A stretch of 64,000 nt of DNA from Gambelia wislizenii (lineage: Eukaryota > Chordata > Lepidosauria > Squamata > Crotaphytidae), in contig JAUMIR010000012.1 of assembly GCA_030847615.1 (NCBI GenBank), positions 2,659,501-2,723,500 on the forward strand, in the 5' to 3' direction. Below are positions 54,231-64,000 of the stretch, one piece after another. Made by a program: the position numbers and the translations under genes. The notes under the pieces were generated by a model. It did no database searches. It was not told the DNA's origin and worked only from the letters and a program-made list of their open reading frames with translations. Positions within the stretch are counted from its first letter, which is position 1; each line of letters begins with the position of its first letter.

Positions 54231-56434
54231 GGAATAAAATCTGAGTTCAAATCCAGAGAATGACAGTGTACAAAGCCAAGTCTATGCTAAAGCAAAAATT
54301 CCCACAATATTGCTTAGTTTGTGGTCATACAAACCACACCCTTCGTGCAGACAGCAAATGACTCTGCTGGGCTGAATCTTAACCAGTTAACAGCCCTGGT
54401 GGTCCTGGAACTTTCTGGACCACAAAAGCCGAAGAGAGAGGCATGCACTTGAAATGAACCACAGCTCCCAAAGGATGATGTTTCCCAGCTCAAGCTTCTC
54501 CGCACAAGGCCGCCGCCATTGTTACCGTGCTGCCGAAAGGATGGGGATAATGGAGACAAACCCATCAAGCCCTGGGAATCACCGCTTGCGCATTCGTCCC
54601 TGACACCATGAAAAAGGGACAATAAAAGTTTGCTCTGACCTGCCTTCTTTTTCCCCTAAAGAGGAGAGAGGTGAACAGAGAACAAAACAGCACTAGAAAA
54701 AAATCTTCATGGCCAGGGGAGGGGGGGAAGAGAAGAGGGTGGTGGCTAGGAAGTATCGAAGAAAGAATACTGCCCCCTTCCCATCTCCTCTATTTAACAG
54801 AGGAGATGGTGTTAAAGCATTTCAGTCTTCTACACTATAACCAGAAAACTCTTTCTAGTCTGGTGTAATCAACTGGGAGACTTTTTCCAAATGGTTAACT
54901 GAAAAATTTAAATTTAACTTAAATGATTTTTTTTGGGGGGGGGGGCAAATAGATTGCTCAGCTCCAGTAGTGTCACACTCTTTTGCACAACACCTAAGAA
55001 ATACATCCCCTTAAATACAGGAGGACTAGGTAAATCACACTCCCAGCATCTTGACATGGAAAGAGATGGGATGGAAAAAGAACTGGAGACATCTGCCCTG
55101 TTCTTTTCACTTCAGCCATGGTGTGGTGGTAATGGCTCCCCTCTCCCTTTCACAATCACAATTTTCTCCTGTTGATATTTTATACTGATAAAGTGCATGG
55201 CTCATGCAGCCTAAAATTCACACATTGAATTCCAGCTCCCCACACAAGTGGTGTGCAACATGGAAACGTACACCCCACTTCTCTTTTCCCCGTAATTTTT
55301 AAAACAAAAGATTGCTTTAAAAACATTTTTAGACAACAGTCTCTGTATATCTGCACACATCCCAGCACAAAGACCAACATAACAATAGGGACATAACTGA
55401 AAATGTCTCCATCACATGGAAAAGGACTGTGTACTTTATAAAGAGAAATCTCACTCCCTGCACAAACACCGTCTTGGTAGTGATGACCAAACACTTTTTT
55501 TCCCTCACGCTTCTTGGTCCTGTGTCACTATCCCCTCCTTCAATAACCACCAGCCCACTGCAATGTTATCATTCAATGCATGTATGCAACCCATGCCTGA
55601 AATGATGGTCTCCAAGGCCATTCAGCACCTTCCATTGTCATAAATATACTCCCTCTGAAAAGGCTACAAATTTAACCAAATAAAAGCATCACCAGATAAG
55701 CTCAAGGAGAATTTGTGTGGCTTGAGACACAGTCTCAAATAAACTGTTTTATATTTCCCATGTTTGACCCACACATAGAACAACACATGTGAAAGAGTGT
55801 ACAGTATACATATATAGGTTAACCCTTTTACATTATATGCTTTGTGTGTGTGCGTGCATAAGCAATACATATTGTGTGTTTCTGTCATTATACTGTGCAT
55901 ATCTAAATTATTTGTAGATATAATTGTGGGTCTTCTGTGTGTGCATAAGCTATATAGATTTGTGCATTTGTTTATTTAATGCACTTTTAAAACTGTCCTC
56001 CAATCCAAGTTCTGGATGTGGTGCACAATCTGTTAAGACTAAAAAAAATTACTTTAAGGCACTTTGAAACTGTTTAGAATACAACAACAAAATATAACAA
56101 TGGCTGAAGACACAAGATGCAAAACAAAGACAAGATACATTTTGGCACACAAAAATCAAACAAAAACAAGCAACAGGATAAAAGTACAAAGCCGTAAAAG
56201 CAGACATTGATTTATTGACTTCAGTTTTGAATTGGTCACATTGTTTTATGCTGTTTCATATCTCTGCCACCCTGGAGTATCATGGCAAAAAGGCTGGATA
56301 AAAATAAATAAATAAATAAATTCCCAATTATGCCCACATGTAAGCCAAGACCTACCTGCAAAACAGTCCATCTATGTCCAAGTTCTCCCCACCCACCCCC
56401 TGCCATCCCAAGACTTTGTTCCTACACACCTCTC

Positions 56435-56930
56435 AATCTGTAGGACAAAAACCATCATCCCCTGCACCCCACATAGATACCAGCTTTTCTACCTATACTA
56501 CATTATGCACCTAAATTATCTTTTATACACCATGATCAACTTCTCTCCTACCTCAAGACTTTGTCCTGCCTGCCCACCCACCCAATCCACACTGCAGAAA
56601 CCATCATCCCCTGCACCCCACACACAGATATCACATCTTCTACCTATACTACTACATTCTGTATCTAAATTATATTTTATATACCCTGATCAACTTCTCC
56701 CCTACCCCAAGACTTTGTCCCACCTGCCCACCCACCCAATCCACACTGCAGAAACCATCATCCCCTGTACCCCACACACAGATATCACATCTTCTACCTA
56801 TACTACTACATTCTGTACCTAAATTATATTTTATATACCATGATCAACTTCTCCCCCACCCCAAGATTTCCCCACCCACCTCTCAATCTGTACCACAGAA
56901 ACTATCATCCCCTGCACCCTAGAGAGGCCT
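56435..56930. repeat. C-rich tandem repeat, about four units of ~150 bp
   Basis: AACCATCATCCCCTGCACCC starts near 56448, 56598, 56752 and 56899. Units share CTACCTATACTACTACATTC and CCCAAGACTTTGTCC. It lies in PRPSAP2 intron 1; related C-rich DNA continues to about 57300, including an (AC)n run near 57050-57067. Confidence 0.85.
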
Positions 56931-57421
56931 TACATTATTGTACCTATAATTCTATTTTCTGTCCAAATTACAGCAGTAGCCCAGATCCAACTTCTCCCCC
57001 ACCCCAGCCCACCCCTCAATCTGTAGGGCAGAAGACCCCATCCCCAAAACACACACACACACACACAGAGACCCTCACCCACCCACCCCTCCCCAAATAC
57101 CAAGGGGGGAAGCAAGACAAAAGGCTGACACGAGTTGCCTCTTCTTTGGGGTAACGTGTGAAGGGGAGAACCCACGTGTTCAGAACTCCCTCCCCCCAGC
57201 CTCCCCCCCAAAACCCCAAGATCTTATTCCCGCACGAGAGAAACCATCATCCCCACCCAAAGCTGAGACCACCTCTCGCCCCTCATTAAAAAATTGGAGC
57301 TTTAAGATGGGGGGGGTGTCTCTCTCTTCAAGTAAGGTGGGAAGGGGGGGAGAAGCCACGTGGCCGAAAGCAGCCCCCTCCTCCCTCCCTCGCCCCCCAT
57401 CCCACCCACCCCTCGCATTAC

Positions 57422-57540
57422 CTGAGGCCTGGCGAAGGGAAGCGGGGCGGCCCGGCCCCTCACAGCCGCCACCGCCGCCGCCTCCGCCTCAGGGCCAGCG
57501 GCGCGCTTCGCAAAATGGCGGCGGCGGAGAGGAGAGGGCT
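57422..57540 (-). promoter_or_regulatory. PRPSAP2: PRPSAP2 CpG-island promoter and non-coding first exon
   Basis: A GC-rich, CpG-dense stretch (about 57380-57600) contrasts with AT-rich surroundings. On the minus strand it ends in CCTCAG followed by a GTAATG donor (57421-57420), the expected 5' splice site of an untranslated first exon upstream of the coding exon at 50348. A CAAAATGGCGGC sequence at 57511-57522, on the plus strand, is the YY1 type often found over start sites of housekeeping genes. No TATA box is seen. The exact start site is inferred, not read. Confidence 0.65.
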
Positions 57541-57708
57541 GAGGGGGCGGGGCGGCCTTGAAGCGGTCGCCTCAGTCCCCGCCCGGGGTGAGTAAGAGTG
57601 AGTGGGTGGGTGGGAGGCCGACCACGGTTATCATAGGGAGAGGGTCACACCACACTCTTATAGCGCGATGATTGTGCCACGGTCACTGTATAAGGCTGCG
57701 CCTCCTGT

Positions 57709-57850
57709 GGCATTCTGGGGCTTGTAGTTTCAGGAGGGGCCTTGAGCCTTCCCAGCCAGAGAGCCCTGAGGCCTCACTAAACTACAAGCCCCAGAATGCC
57801 TCAGGAGGCAGTTAAATTCATAACAGGGCTAGTTCCTTCTATAGCTTATA

Positions 57851-57883
<33 letters not shown>

Positions 57884-59640
57884 TGTATTATTATTACTAT
57901 TATTAAGCTGCTTCTTTGTCTTCTCCATCATTATTCCACTTTAACTGTTCTGGCTGCCCCTCCTGAAACTACAAGCCCCAGAATGCCTCAGGAGGCAGTT
58001 AAATTCATAACAGGGCTAGTTCCTTCTATAGCTAATATATTATTATTATTACTACTGCTGCTGCTACTGTATTATTATTATTATTATTATTATTCAGCTG
58101 CTTCTTCCTCTTCTCCATCATTATTCCACTTTAACTGCTCTGGCTGCCTCCTGTGGGATTCTGGGGCTTGCAGTTTTGGGAGGGGCCTTGAGCCTTCACA
58201 GCCAGAGAGCCCTTAAGCCTCATTAAACTACAAGCCCCAGAATGCCTCAGGAGGCAGTTAAATTCATAGCAGTTGAAGTGGAATAGGCACCATAACAGGA
58301 CTGGCTCCTTCTATATCTAATTTATTATTATTATTATTATTATTATTAAGCTGTTTCTTTGTCTTCTCCATCATTATTCCACTTTAACTGCTCTGGCTGC
58401 CTCTGTGGCATTCTGGGGCTTGTAGTTTCAGGAGGGGCCTTGAGCCTTCCCAGCCAGAGAGCCCTTAGGCCTCATTAAACTACAAGCCCCAGAATGCCAC
58501 AGGAGGCAATGTGAAGTCAAAGGCTTTCACGGCCAGCATCCATAGATTTTCCTTGGGTTTTTTCCAGGCTGTGAGGCCGCGTTCTGGACAAGTTTATTCC
58601 TGACGTTTCGCCTGCATCTGTGGCTGGCATCCTCAAAGAATGGTGGCATAGGGGTGTGGGGGGGTATATATACTGTGAGTCCCTGTTGGAGAGGATATGT
58701 GAATTTGTGCATTTGAATGGCTAGTTTCTGGGTATAGAAATGCAAGGCTCGTTAGTGTCTGTTTGGCTGATGGTTGGTTAATGGTGCATTATCTGCCGGA
58801 AACCCCCCTGTCCCTGGGTGGAGTTCATTTGCAAGTGTTCAGTTTTAATTCTATTGTATTTCAAAACTAGGAGCCAGTTTTGTTTATTTTTAAGGTTTCT
58901 TCTTTCCTGTTGAAGTTGTCCAGGTGTTTAAGAATTTCAATAACCTTCTCTGTGCATTCTGACATGATAGTTGTTGGCCTGGTCCAGAATTTCAGTGTTT
59001 TTAAATAACATTTTGTGTCCAGGTTGGTTTATAACATGTTCTGCTACTGCTGATTTTTCTGGCTGGCCCAGTCTGCAGTGTCTCTCATGTTCCTTGATTC
59101 GTGTTTGCACATTGCATTTAGTGGTCCCTATGTAAACTTCTCCACAACTCCATGGTATGCGCTAAACTCCTGCGGCTGTGAGAGGGTCTCTCTCAGGAGG
59201 CAGTTAAATTCATAGCAGTTAAAGTGGAATCAAAGCACCATAACAGGGCTGGCTCCTTCTATATCTAATATATTATTATTGTTATTAATATTATTCAGTT
59301 GCTTCTTCATCTTCTTCATCATTATGCCACTTTTACAGGTTTAGGGCTGCCTCCTGTGGCATCCTGGGATTTGCAGTTTTCGAAGGGGCCTTGAGTCTTC
59401 CTAGCGAGAGAGCCCTTAGGCCTCACTAAACTACAAGCCCCAGAATGCCACAGTACATTATGAGACACCTTCATAATGTACTGTGAACCACTAGGCTACC
59501 CTGGCTCCTTCTATATCTAATATATCATCATCATCATCATCATCATTTAGCTTCTTCATCTTCTCAATCATTATTCCAGTTTAACTGCTCTGGATGCTCA
59601 ATGCCATTCCCTAAACTGCAAATCCCAAGATTCCACAGGA
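57709..59640. repeat. Array of modules with inverted ZNF143-like motifs and (ATT)n runs
   Basis: GGCATTCTGGGGCTTGTAGT and its complement ACTACAAGCCCCAGAATGCC occur at 57709-57730, 57779-57800, 57966-57987, 58155-58176, 58225-58246, 58407-58428, 58477-58498, 59358-59379 and 59428-59449. They are usually in facing pairs about 70 bp apart (start to start), separated by trinucleotide (ATT)n tracts and CTTCTCCATCATTATTCCAC. A Penelope-like insertion splits the array at 58509-59194. Confidence 0.85.
58509..59194 (-). mobile_element. Penelope-like element with GIY-YIG endonuclease remnant and 8-bp target duplication
   Basis: Flanking AGGAGGCA at 58501-58508 and 59195-59202 are exact. On the minus strand the 5' end encodes IPWSCGEVYIGTTKCNVQTR, then IKEHERHCRLGQPEKSAVAE and HVINQPGHK, the Penelope GIY-YIG type with the VYIG motif. 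The frame breaks further on, after NNYHVRMHREG. The 3' region ends AGGAAAATCTATGGATGCTG..GCCTTTGACTTC. Truncated and inactive. Confidence 0.88.
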
Positions 59641-59689
59641 GCAGGACAAGTTTAAGGAATTTGGGGGGCTCTTGCAACACTTTATTTTG

Positions 59690-60035
59690 GGACCCCCATA
59701 TGTTTATCTCAGGTCAATGTAACCTAACCTAACTTAACCTATTCACAGTACAGGATATTCAGATTATTACTAATAATGTTTTTGCAGGAGGAGGGTTACT
59801 ATGCCCCCCCCACACAATGATGAGACCCCCTGCAATGCTTTATTTGGGGGGGGGCATATGTTTATCTCAAGTCAATGTAACCTAACCCAACCTAAGCTAT
59901 TCACAGTACAGGATATTCAGATTATTACTAATAATGTTTTTGCAGGAGGAGGGTTACTATGGCCCCCCCACAATGATGGGACCCCCTGCGGCTGCAGGTA
60001 CTGCAGGGCCCTTAAACCGGCCCTGCACAGGAGGC
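59690..60035. repeat. 158-bp tandem duplication
   Basis: TATGTTTATCTCAGGTCAAT at 59699 and TATGTTTATCTCAAGTCAAT at 59857 begin two near-identical units with AGTACAGGATATTCAGATTA and TTTTTGCAGGAGGAGGGTTA. Short TAACCTAACC runs resemble telomere units but are only two to three units long. Confidence 0.85.
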
Positions 60036-60044
60036 AACCATAGC

Positions 60045-60655
60045 ATGTTAAAATGTCCAGATTGAGGGAAGTCATAGTGCCACTCAATTCTGCTTTGGTC
60101 AAACCTCACCTGGAAGACTGTGTCCAGTATTGGGCACCACAATTCAGGAAGGACATTGAGAAGCTGGAGCATGTCCAGAGGAGGGAGACCAAAACGGTGG
60201 GAGGTCTGGAAGCCCTTATGCCCTAAGAGGAGCAGCTTAGGGAGCTGGGTAGGTTTAGCCTGGAGAAGAGAAGGTTGAGAGGGGGCATGATAGCCATGTT
60301 TAAATATTTGAAGGGATGTCATACTGAGGATGGGGCAAGCTTGTTTTCTGTGGCTCCAGAAACTAGGACATGGAGCAGTGGGCTCAAACTCCAGGAAAAG
60401 AGATTCCACCTAAAAATTAGGAAGGATTTCCTGACAGTAAGAGCTGTTTGGCAGTGGAATCCGCTGCCTCATAATGTGATATCAACATTGCACCAATAGG
60501 AGTATAGTGTCTAGGTCAAGGAAAGTAACAGTGCCACTCTATTCTGCCTTGGTCAGACCTCACCTGGAATCCTGTGTCCAGTTCTGGGCACCACAGTTCA
60601 AGAAGGATGCTGACAAGCTTGAGTGTGTCCAGAAGAGGGCAACCAATATCTTAAC
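60045..60655 (+). mobile_element. CR1 LINE 3' region, two consecutive pieces
   Basis: 60050-60490 runs from CTCAATTCTGCTTTGGTC through GGGCATGATAGCCATGTTTA to GCAGTGGAATCCGCTGCC. From 60491 the upstream part starts again (AGGAGTATAGTGTCTAGG, CACCTGGAATCCTGTGTCCA), so two CR1 copies, or a duplication, lie in tandem. Confidence 0.78.
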
Positions 60656-60659
60656 TTTA

Positions 60660-61338
60660 ACATAATTTTCTTAACAACAATCCTAGATAACCGTAACAAC
60701 AAAATTGCCCCCATATTGTGTGGATTGTAAACACATCGCCTAAGAGGAATAAGAAACTCAGCTGGCTTTGAAAGCATGTTATATGTTTAATCTTTGTATA
60801 GCTGTGTCACCCTCTTGTTCCCAATGGGAAAGTTACAGAGACAAGATTTCCAGCTCAATTCCCATCTCTATTAACTATGGCACTATTGCCTTCATGTGGG
60901 GACATATAAGATTATGGTGCAAAGCAGGTGAGAGACCCAACCACTGATTCAGCTATGGGGATACACCTTAGAAAAGTCATCTTAACAAGCACATTAAGAA
61001 GCAAAATAATCCAGGATCTACCAAGAGCAGGATCCTTATGAAAACCAACTGAAATAATCCCAAAATGGAGAAACAGTGTTTGAGCTCTAGAAAACTTATT
61101 TCTTTTACAGGGAGTAGTTCTATAATTGCCACTGGGTGGTGCTCAAGAATTTTGTGCAGACAAAGATGAAAACAATTTGTAAAATTCTGATTTCTCTTCT
61201 GCAAGCCCAGTGAAATCAAGACCAGCTCAATAAAGGTTGGTTGCATGGATGGAAACATGAAAGTCATGATGCTGATGGGACATATAGATCTCCAATTAGA
61301 ATAATTGGGCACAGAACGATACCTTGCCAGCAACTACC
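60660..61338. other. 3' flank of the GPCR gene
   Basis: About 680 bp without recognisable repeat or second gene. It probably includes the receptor 3'UTR; no clear poly(A) signal was assigned. Confidence 0.4.
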
Positions 61339-62412
61339 TTAAGTCATTGGAATCTCTGCCTGAGAGATGGATCTAGATTTTCTCTTGCTGGATAAGGATA
61401 GGATGAAGTCCTCACCAAAAGCCCCCTCAAAGGCTGAGATGACCGACTGACGGAACTTCTTCTGCCCTACGAACACATAGAGAATGGGGTTGATACAGCT
61501 GTTGAAGAAGGCTAGGCTGGAAGCTAAAGGAATCCCTAGATACAGAGCCATTTTGAGGTCATGATTTGCAGATGTTTTGGACATTTCCAGCAAGGAGAAG
61601 ATGTGGTATGGGAAGTAGCAGAGGAAAAACGAGGCTGTGACAGCAATGATGATTCTGAAAGGCTTGGTGGACTTGGTCAGACGTCTCCTTTTTACCCTGA
61701 ATGCCACGATGCTGTAGCAAACCAGGATCACAGTGAAGGGAAAGACAAAACCAAGGAAGAATCTTGTAACTACCATTGCTCTGTGCCTGAGCCTCCAAAG
61801 CCTCCGTGACTCCTCAATATCGTAATTATCAGAGAGAGCAAAATTGTTGAAGCAGCTGGTGACGTTCCGGGAATTCGTGGCAGTGTCTCGAAAGATGAAA
61901 TACGGGGAGCTGATGATGAAGGCTATGATCCATGTGACCAGAGCGATTCCGTAAGCCAGCTTGGGGGTCCGGTAGTTTCTGGACCATATAGGGTAGACGA
62001 CCGAGATGCACCGATCCACGCTGATGACCGTCAAGAGAAAGACACTGGCAAACATGTTGAGGAAGGCAATGGCACTGTTCAGCTTGCACAGAAGTTTTCC
62101 AAAGGGCCAGTGGAACCCCAAGGCGGTGTAGACGATGCTCAAGGGCAGGAAAAATGTGAAGATGAAGTCGGCGATGGCCAGGTTGAGAAACCACACAACG
62201 TTAACCGTCTTCTTCATCTTGAAGCCAGCAATCCAAATGACAAGGCCATTCCCGATCACCCCTAGGAGACAGGAAACTCCGTAGATCACAATGGACAGAA
62301 GATGCATGCTTTTCTGAAGGCCCAAGAGGTGGCTCCTTATGTACAAAGATGTGACATTTTCATACCCCATGGTGAAATTAACTGGAAAGGGTGGTAAAGA
62401 GATATTTTCCAT
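61339..62412 (-). CDS. CMKLR1-like chemoattractant G protein-coupled receptor
   Basis: An intact single-exon class-A GPCR of 357 residues from the ATG at 62412 (G at -3 and G at +4). It resembles chemerin receptor CMKLR1, GPR1 and the formyl-peptide receptors, which signal through Gi in leukocytes; the ligand cannot be read from the sequence. N-terminal sequons are at N3, N12 and N19. Seven helices are visible with N55 (1.50), D82 (2.50), C109 and C187 (disulphide), DRC 133-135 replacing DRY, W161 (4.50), P225 (5.50), P268 (6.50) and NPILY 308-312. Family blocks include FRDT, SCFNNF, TKPFRIII and FFNSCINPILYVF. The toggle position 6.48 is Tyr (CYFP) where relatives have Trp. The open frame runs upstream to 62619, but a TTTCAG acceptor at 62434-62435 suggests a 5'UTR splice 20 bp before the ATG. 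Confidence 0.85.
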   Translation of the reverse strand: MENISLPPFPVNFTMGYENVTSLYIRSHLLGLQKSMHLLSIVIYGVSCLLGVIGNGLVIWIAGFKMKKTVNVVWFLNLAIADFIFTFFLPLSIVYTALGFHWPFGKLLCKLNSAIAFLNMFASVFLLTVISVDRCISVVYPIWSRNYRTPKLAYGIALVTWIIAFIISSPYFIFRDTATNSRNVTSCFNNFALSDNYDIEESRRLWRLRHRAMVVTRFFLGFVFPFTVILVCYSIVAFRVKRRRLTKSTKPFRIIIAVTASFFLCYFPYHIFSLLEMSKTSANHDLKMALYLGIPLASSLAFFNSCINPILYVFVGQKKFRQSVISAFEGAFGEDFILSLSSKRKSRSISQAEIPMT

Positions 62413-64000
62413 TCCCAACAGAGAATCCAGCTCCTGAAATCTTACAATCATCATCCAAACGTCGTAATAAATAAATAAACCTATTGAGGGAGAAAAACCG
62501 TTCAAAGAAGAAAATGTGAGCAAGCGGTTTGAAGGTTTATTATCAAAACACTGTGAATGTGGTTCAGTCCAAATGAAACTGACATTTCTTTTAGTCAATA
62601 AAACAAGGAGATCAATCAAATCAGGGCAACTTTTGACTTGTCAGGCCTGGAATGATGGCAAAGTTCTTTATGTACAGATGTACTGAATTGCAGTTTGGAT
62701 ATCTGCTGTTCAGTACATTGTTTAATGAGTCAATTACTGCTGCACATCTTTTCTAGTCTACATTTATTCCCTGATGGTTTGGATTTATATACTGCTTACA
62801 ATGCAACCCTACACAGCTTTGCTCAGAATTAAGCCCTATTGAGTTTGGTGGCATTCATGCTCAGAGAAAGGGATAGAAGATTAAACTATTATTCCAATCT
62901 GATTTTTTTAATGTTTTTTTTTTTACTATAGCAAGTGGTTAGCACAAATGGAGTTGATTGATTACCTCCATTTCGTCAAAAAAATCATTTTGCTCTGTAT
63001 CTTATCCTCTCTGACATTGTAGGCAAAAATACATCAAACTTCTACCCAATTTATTTCATTTTTTTCCAAAAAGAAAGAGAATGAAAGACTCACCGGTTTT
63101 TTTTTTGTTTTTTTTTTTTGGTGCCTCTTCTAACTGATGTCTTCTTCACAGCGTCCAATTTTTGGCACGGTTGATGCCAGTGCTCTAACACGTTTTGTAT
63201 GTGTTAGAAATTGCAAGATACACTTCTTTTCAGTGGTGATTCACCATGACCTGAAATGTTTCCTTCTTCTTTCCACATGTCTGAGTTTAGGGGAATTCAG
63301 AGGATCTAATTTATTCCATCCTCCTCCTTCCTCAGTGTTCTATTAGTGGAATTTATTTAACCCTTTGGCCAAATATTTGGAATGGCACATGGTTAGAATA
63401 TGTAATAATAATGATGATAATAATAATAATATTTATTTATACCCCCCCTCTGTTAAAACAATCGGGGTGGCTTACAAAAATTAACATACAATACAGATAA
63501 AGATCCCTAAATGCCCCCCACCCCCACCCTCCCCCATAAAAAATATTAAACAAATATAAATTAAAAGCAACTGTCTAAAATCGCATGTAGCCATTGGCTT
63601 ATGATGCTCACCTCTTTTAAAACCTTCTGACCCAGGCAAAACTCTTCCATTTGCATAAAAAAGAATAACAGAGCAGCCAGAAACATGTTTGGGTAGATGT
63701 AAGCCCTAAGAAAGAAAGCCCTAAGAAATGTGTTTTGGATTGCAATCTAAGAATGGAATCCTGAGCACATTTATTTAGAAACAAAGCCCATGGTCATGAT
63801 TATTGTTGGCTCTACATTTTGGAAGTATCACCCCTGTTGCATAAATATCAAGGGCACACTGGACAATTCTACATAAACTTGTTGCTTTCAGACACCAACC
63901 CAGGAACAACTTATAATGTTGCCAGATTCTGCGCAGCTGCGGTTAAAATTCGACAGACAATGTCCTCAGCAGTAGAATAGTGTCAACCTAGTCTTGTTAT
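62413..64000. other. 5' flank of the GPCR gene
   Basis: It contains the presumed splice acceptor at 62434-62435, a T-rich stretch (62900-63120) and, at about 63428-63570, a reversed LINE tail (ATTTATTTATACCCCCCCTC, GGGTGGCTTACAAAAATTAA). No coding exon seen. Confidence 0.45.

Noticed and set aside
56505..57154. Pro/His/Thr-rich open frames.
   Set aside because: Produced by a C-rich ~150-bp tandem repeat in PRPSAP2 intron 1.
57307..57561. Plus-strand Pro-rich frame of 84 codons at the CpG island.
   Set aside because: The island is explained by the PRPSAP2 first exon and promoter; the frame is GC-driven low complexity.
59710..59745. Interstitial telomeric repeat (TAACCTAACC).
   Set aside because: Too short and irregular; part of a duplicated unit.
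62413..62619. Upstream 69 codons of the GPCR open frame as part of the protein.
   Set aside because: A splice acceptor lies between them and the strong-context ATG at 62412. The N-terminus from 62412 has the length and sequons typical of the family.

Overview
This is vertebrate nuclear DNA, almost certainly from a squamate reptile and probably an iguanian-type lizard. The genes are split into short exons with GT/AG junctions. The introns are full of Sauria-type tRNA-derived SINEs, 5S-rRNA/Sauria composite SINEs, CR1 LINE 3' ends, Penelope-like fragments and small hAT and Tigger-like DNA elements. I see no bacterial, viral or CRISPR content and no tRNA or rRNA genes.

Three protein-coding genes are read with high confidence, all on the minus strand. 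(1) SLC5A10 (SGLT5), a sodium/hexose cotransporter, occupies about 5.2-27.9 kb. Its first eight coding exons (284 codons) are present and in phase; the 3' half lies beyond the left edge. (2) PRPSAP2, the PRPP-synthetase-associated regulatory subunit, occupies about 33.3-57.5 kb. It is complete: ten coding exons join to a 369-residue protein, and a non-coding first exon lies in a CpG island. (3) A class-A chemoattractant GPCR of the CMKLR1/GPR1/FPR group has a single coding exon at 61.3-62.4 kb (357 residues). A fourth, weaker call is the terminal exon of an antisense gene at 4610-5029 on the plus strand. Position and orientation fit FAM83G, which in mammals is nested antisense inside SLC5A10. 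The same-strand order PRPSAP2 then SLC5A10 matches human 17p11.2 as I recall it.

Layout: 1-5.1 kb is a SLC5A10 intron holding the antisense exon, SINEs and a three-copy tandem repeat. 5.2-27.9 kb holds SLC5A10 exons 8 to 1 with repeat-rich introns: two hAT MITEs, a 107-bp inverted repeat, a 101-bp tandem array, a 131-bp CR1-derived minisatellite, a triple nest of insertions, two TIR elements and five copies of one LINE 3' end. 28-33.3 kb is intergenic. 33.3-57.5 kb is PRPSAP2. 57.7-59.7 kb is an array of inverted ZNF143-like motif pairs interrupted by a Penelope-like insertion. 60-61 kb is CR1. 61.3-64 kb is the GPCR and its upstream flank.

The genes are not an operon. PRPSAP2 acts in nucleotide precursor synthesis, SLC5A10 in sugar transport and the GPCR in leukocyte or chemoattractant signalling. 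I found no convincing unknown biological system. The observations most worth checking are the nested antisense exon, the non-syntenic CMKLR1-like receptor with Tyr at the usual Trp toggle position, the near-perfect hairpin in a SLC5A10 intron, the ZNF143-like motif array beside the PRPSAP2 promoter, and a LINE family whose copies share a terminal hairpin. Exon boundaries were read by eye, and repeat family names come from motif recognition, not from a database search.
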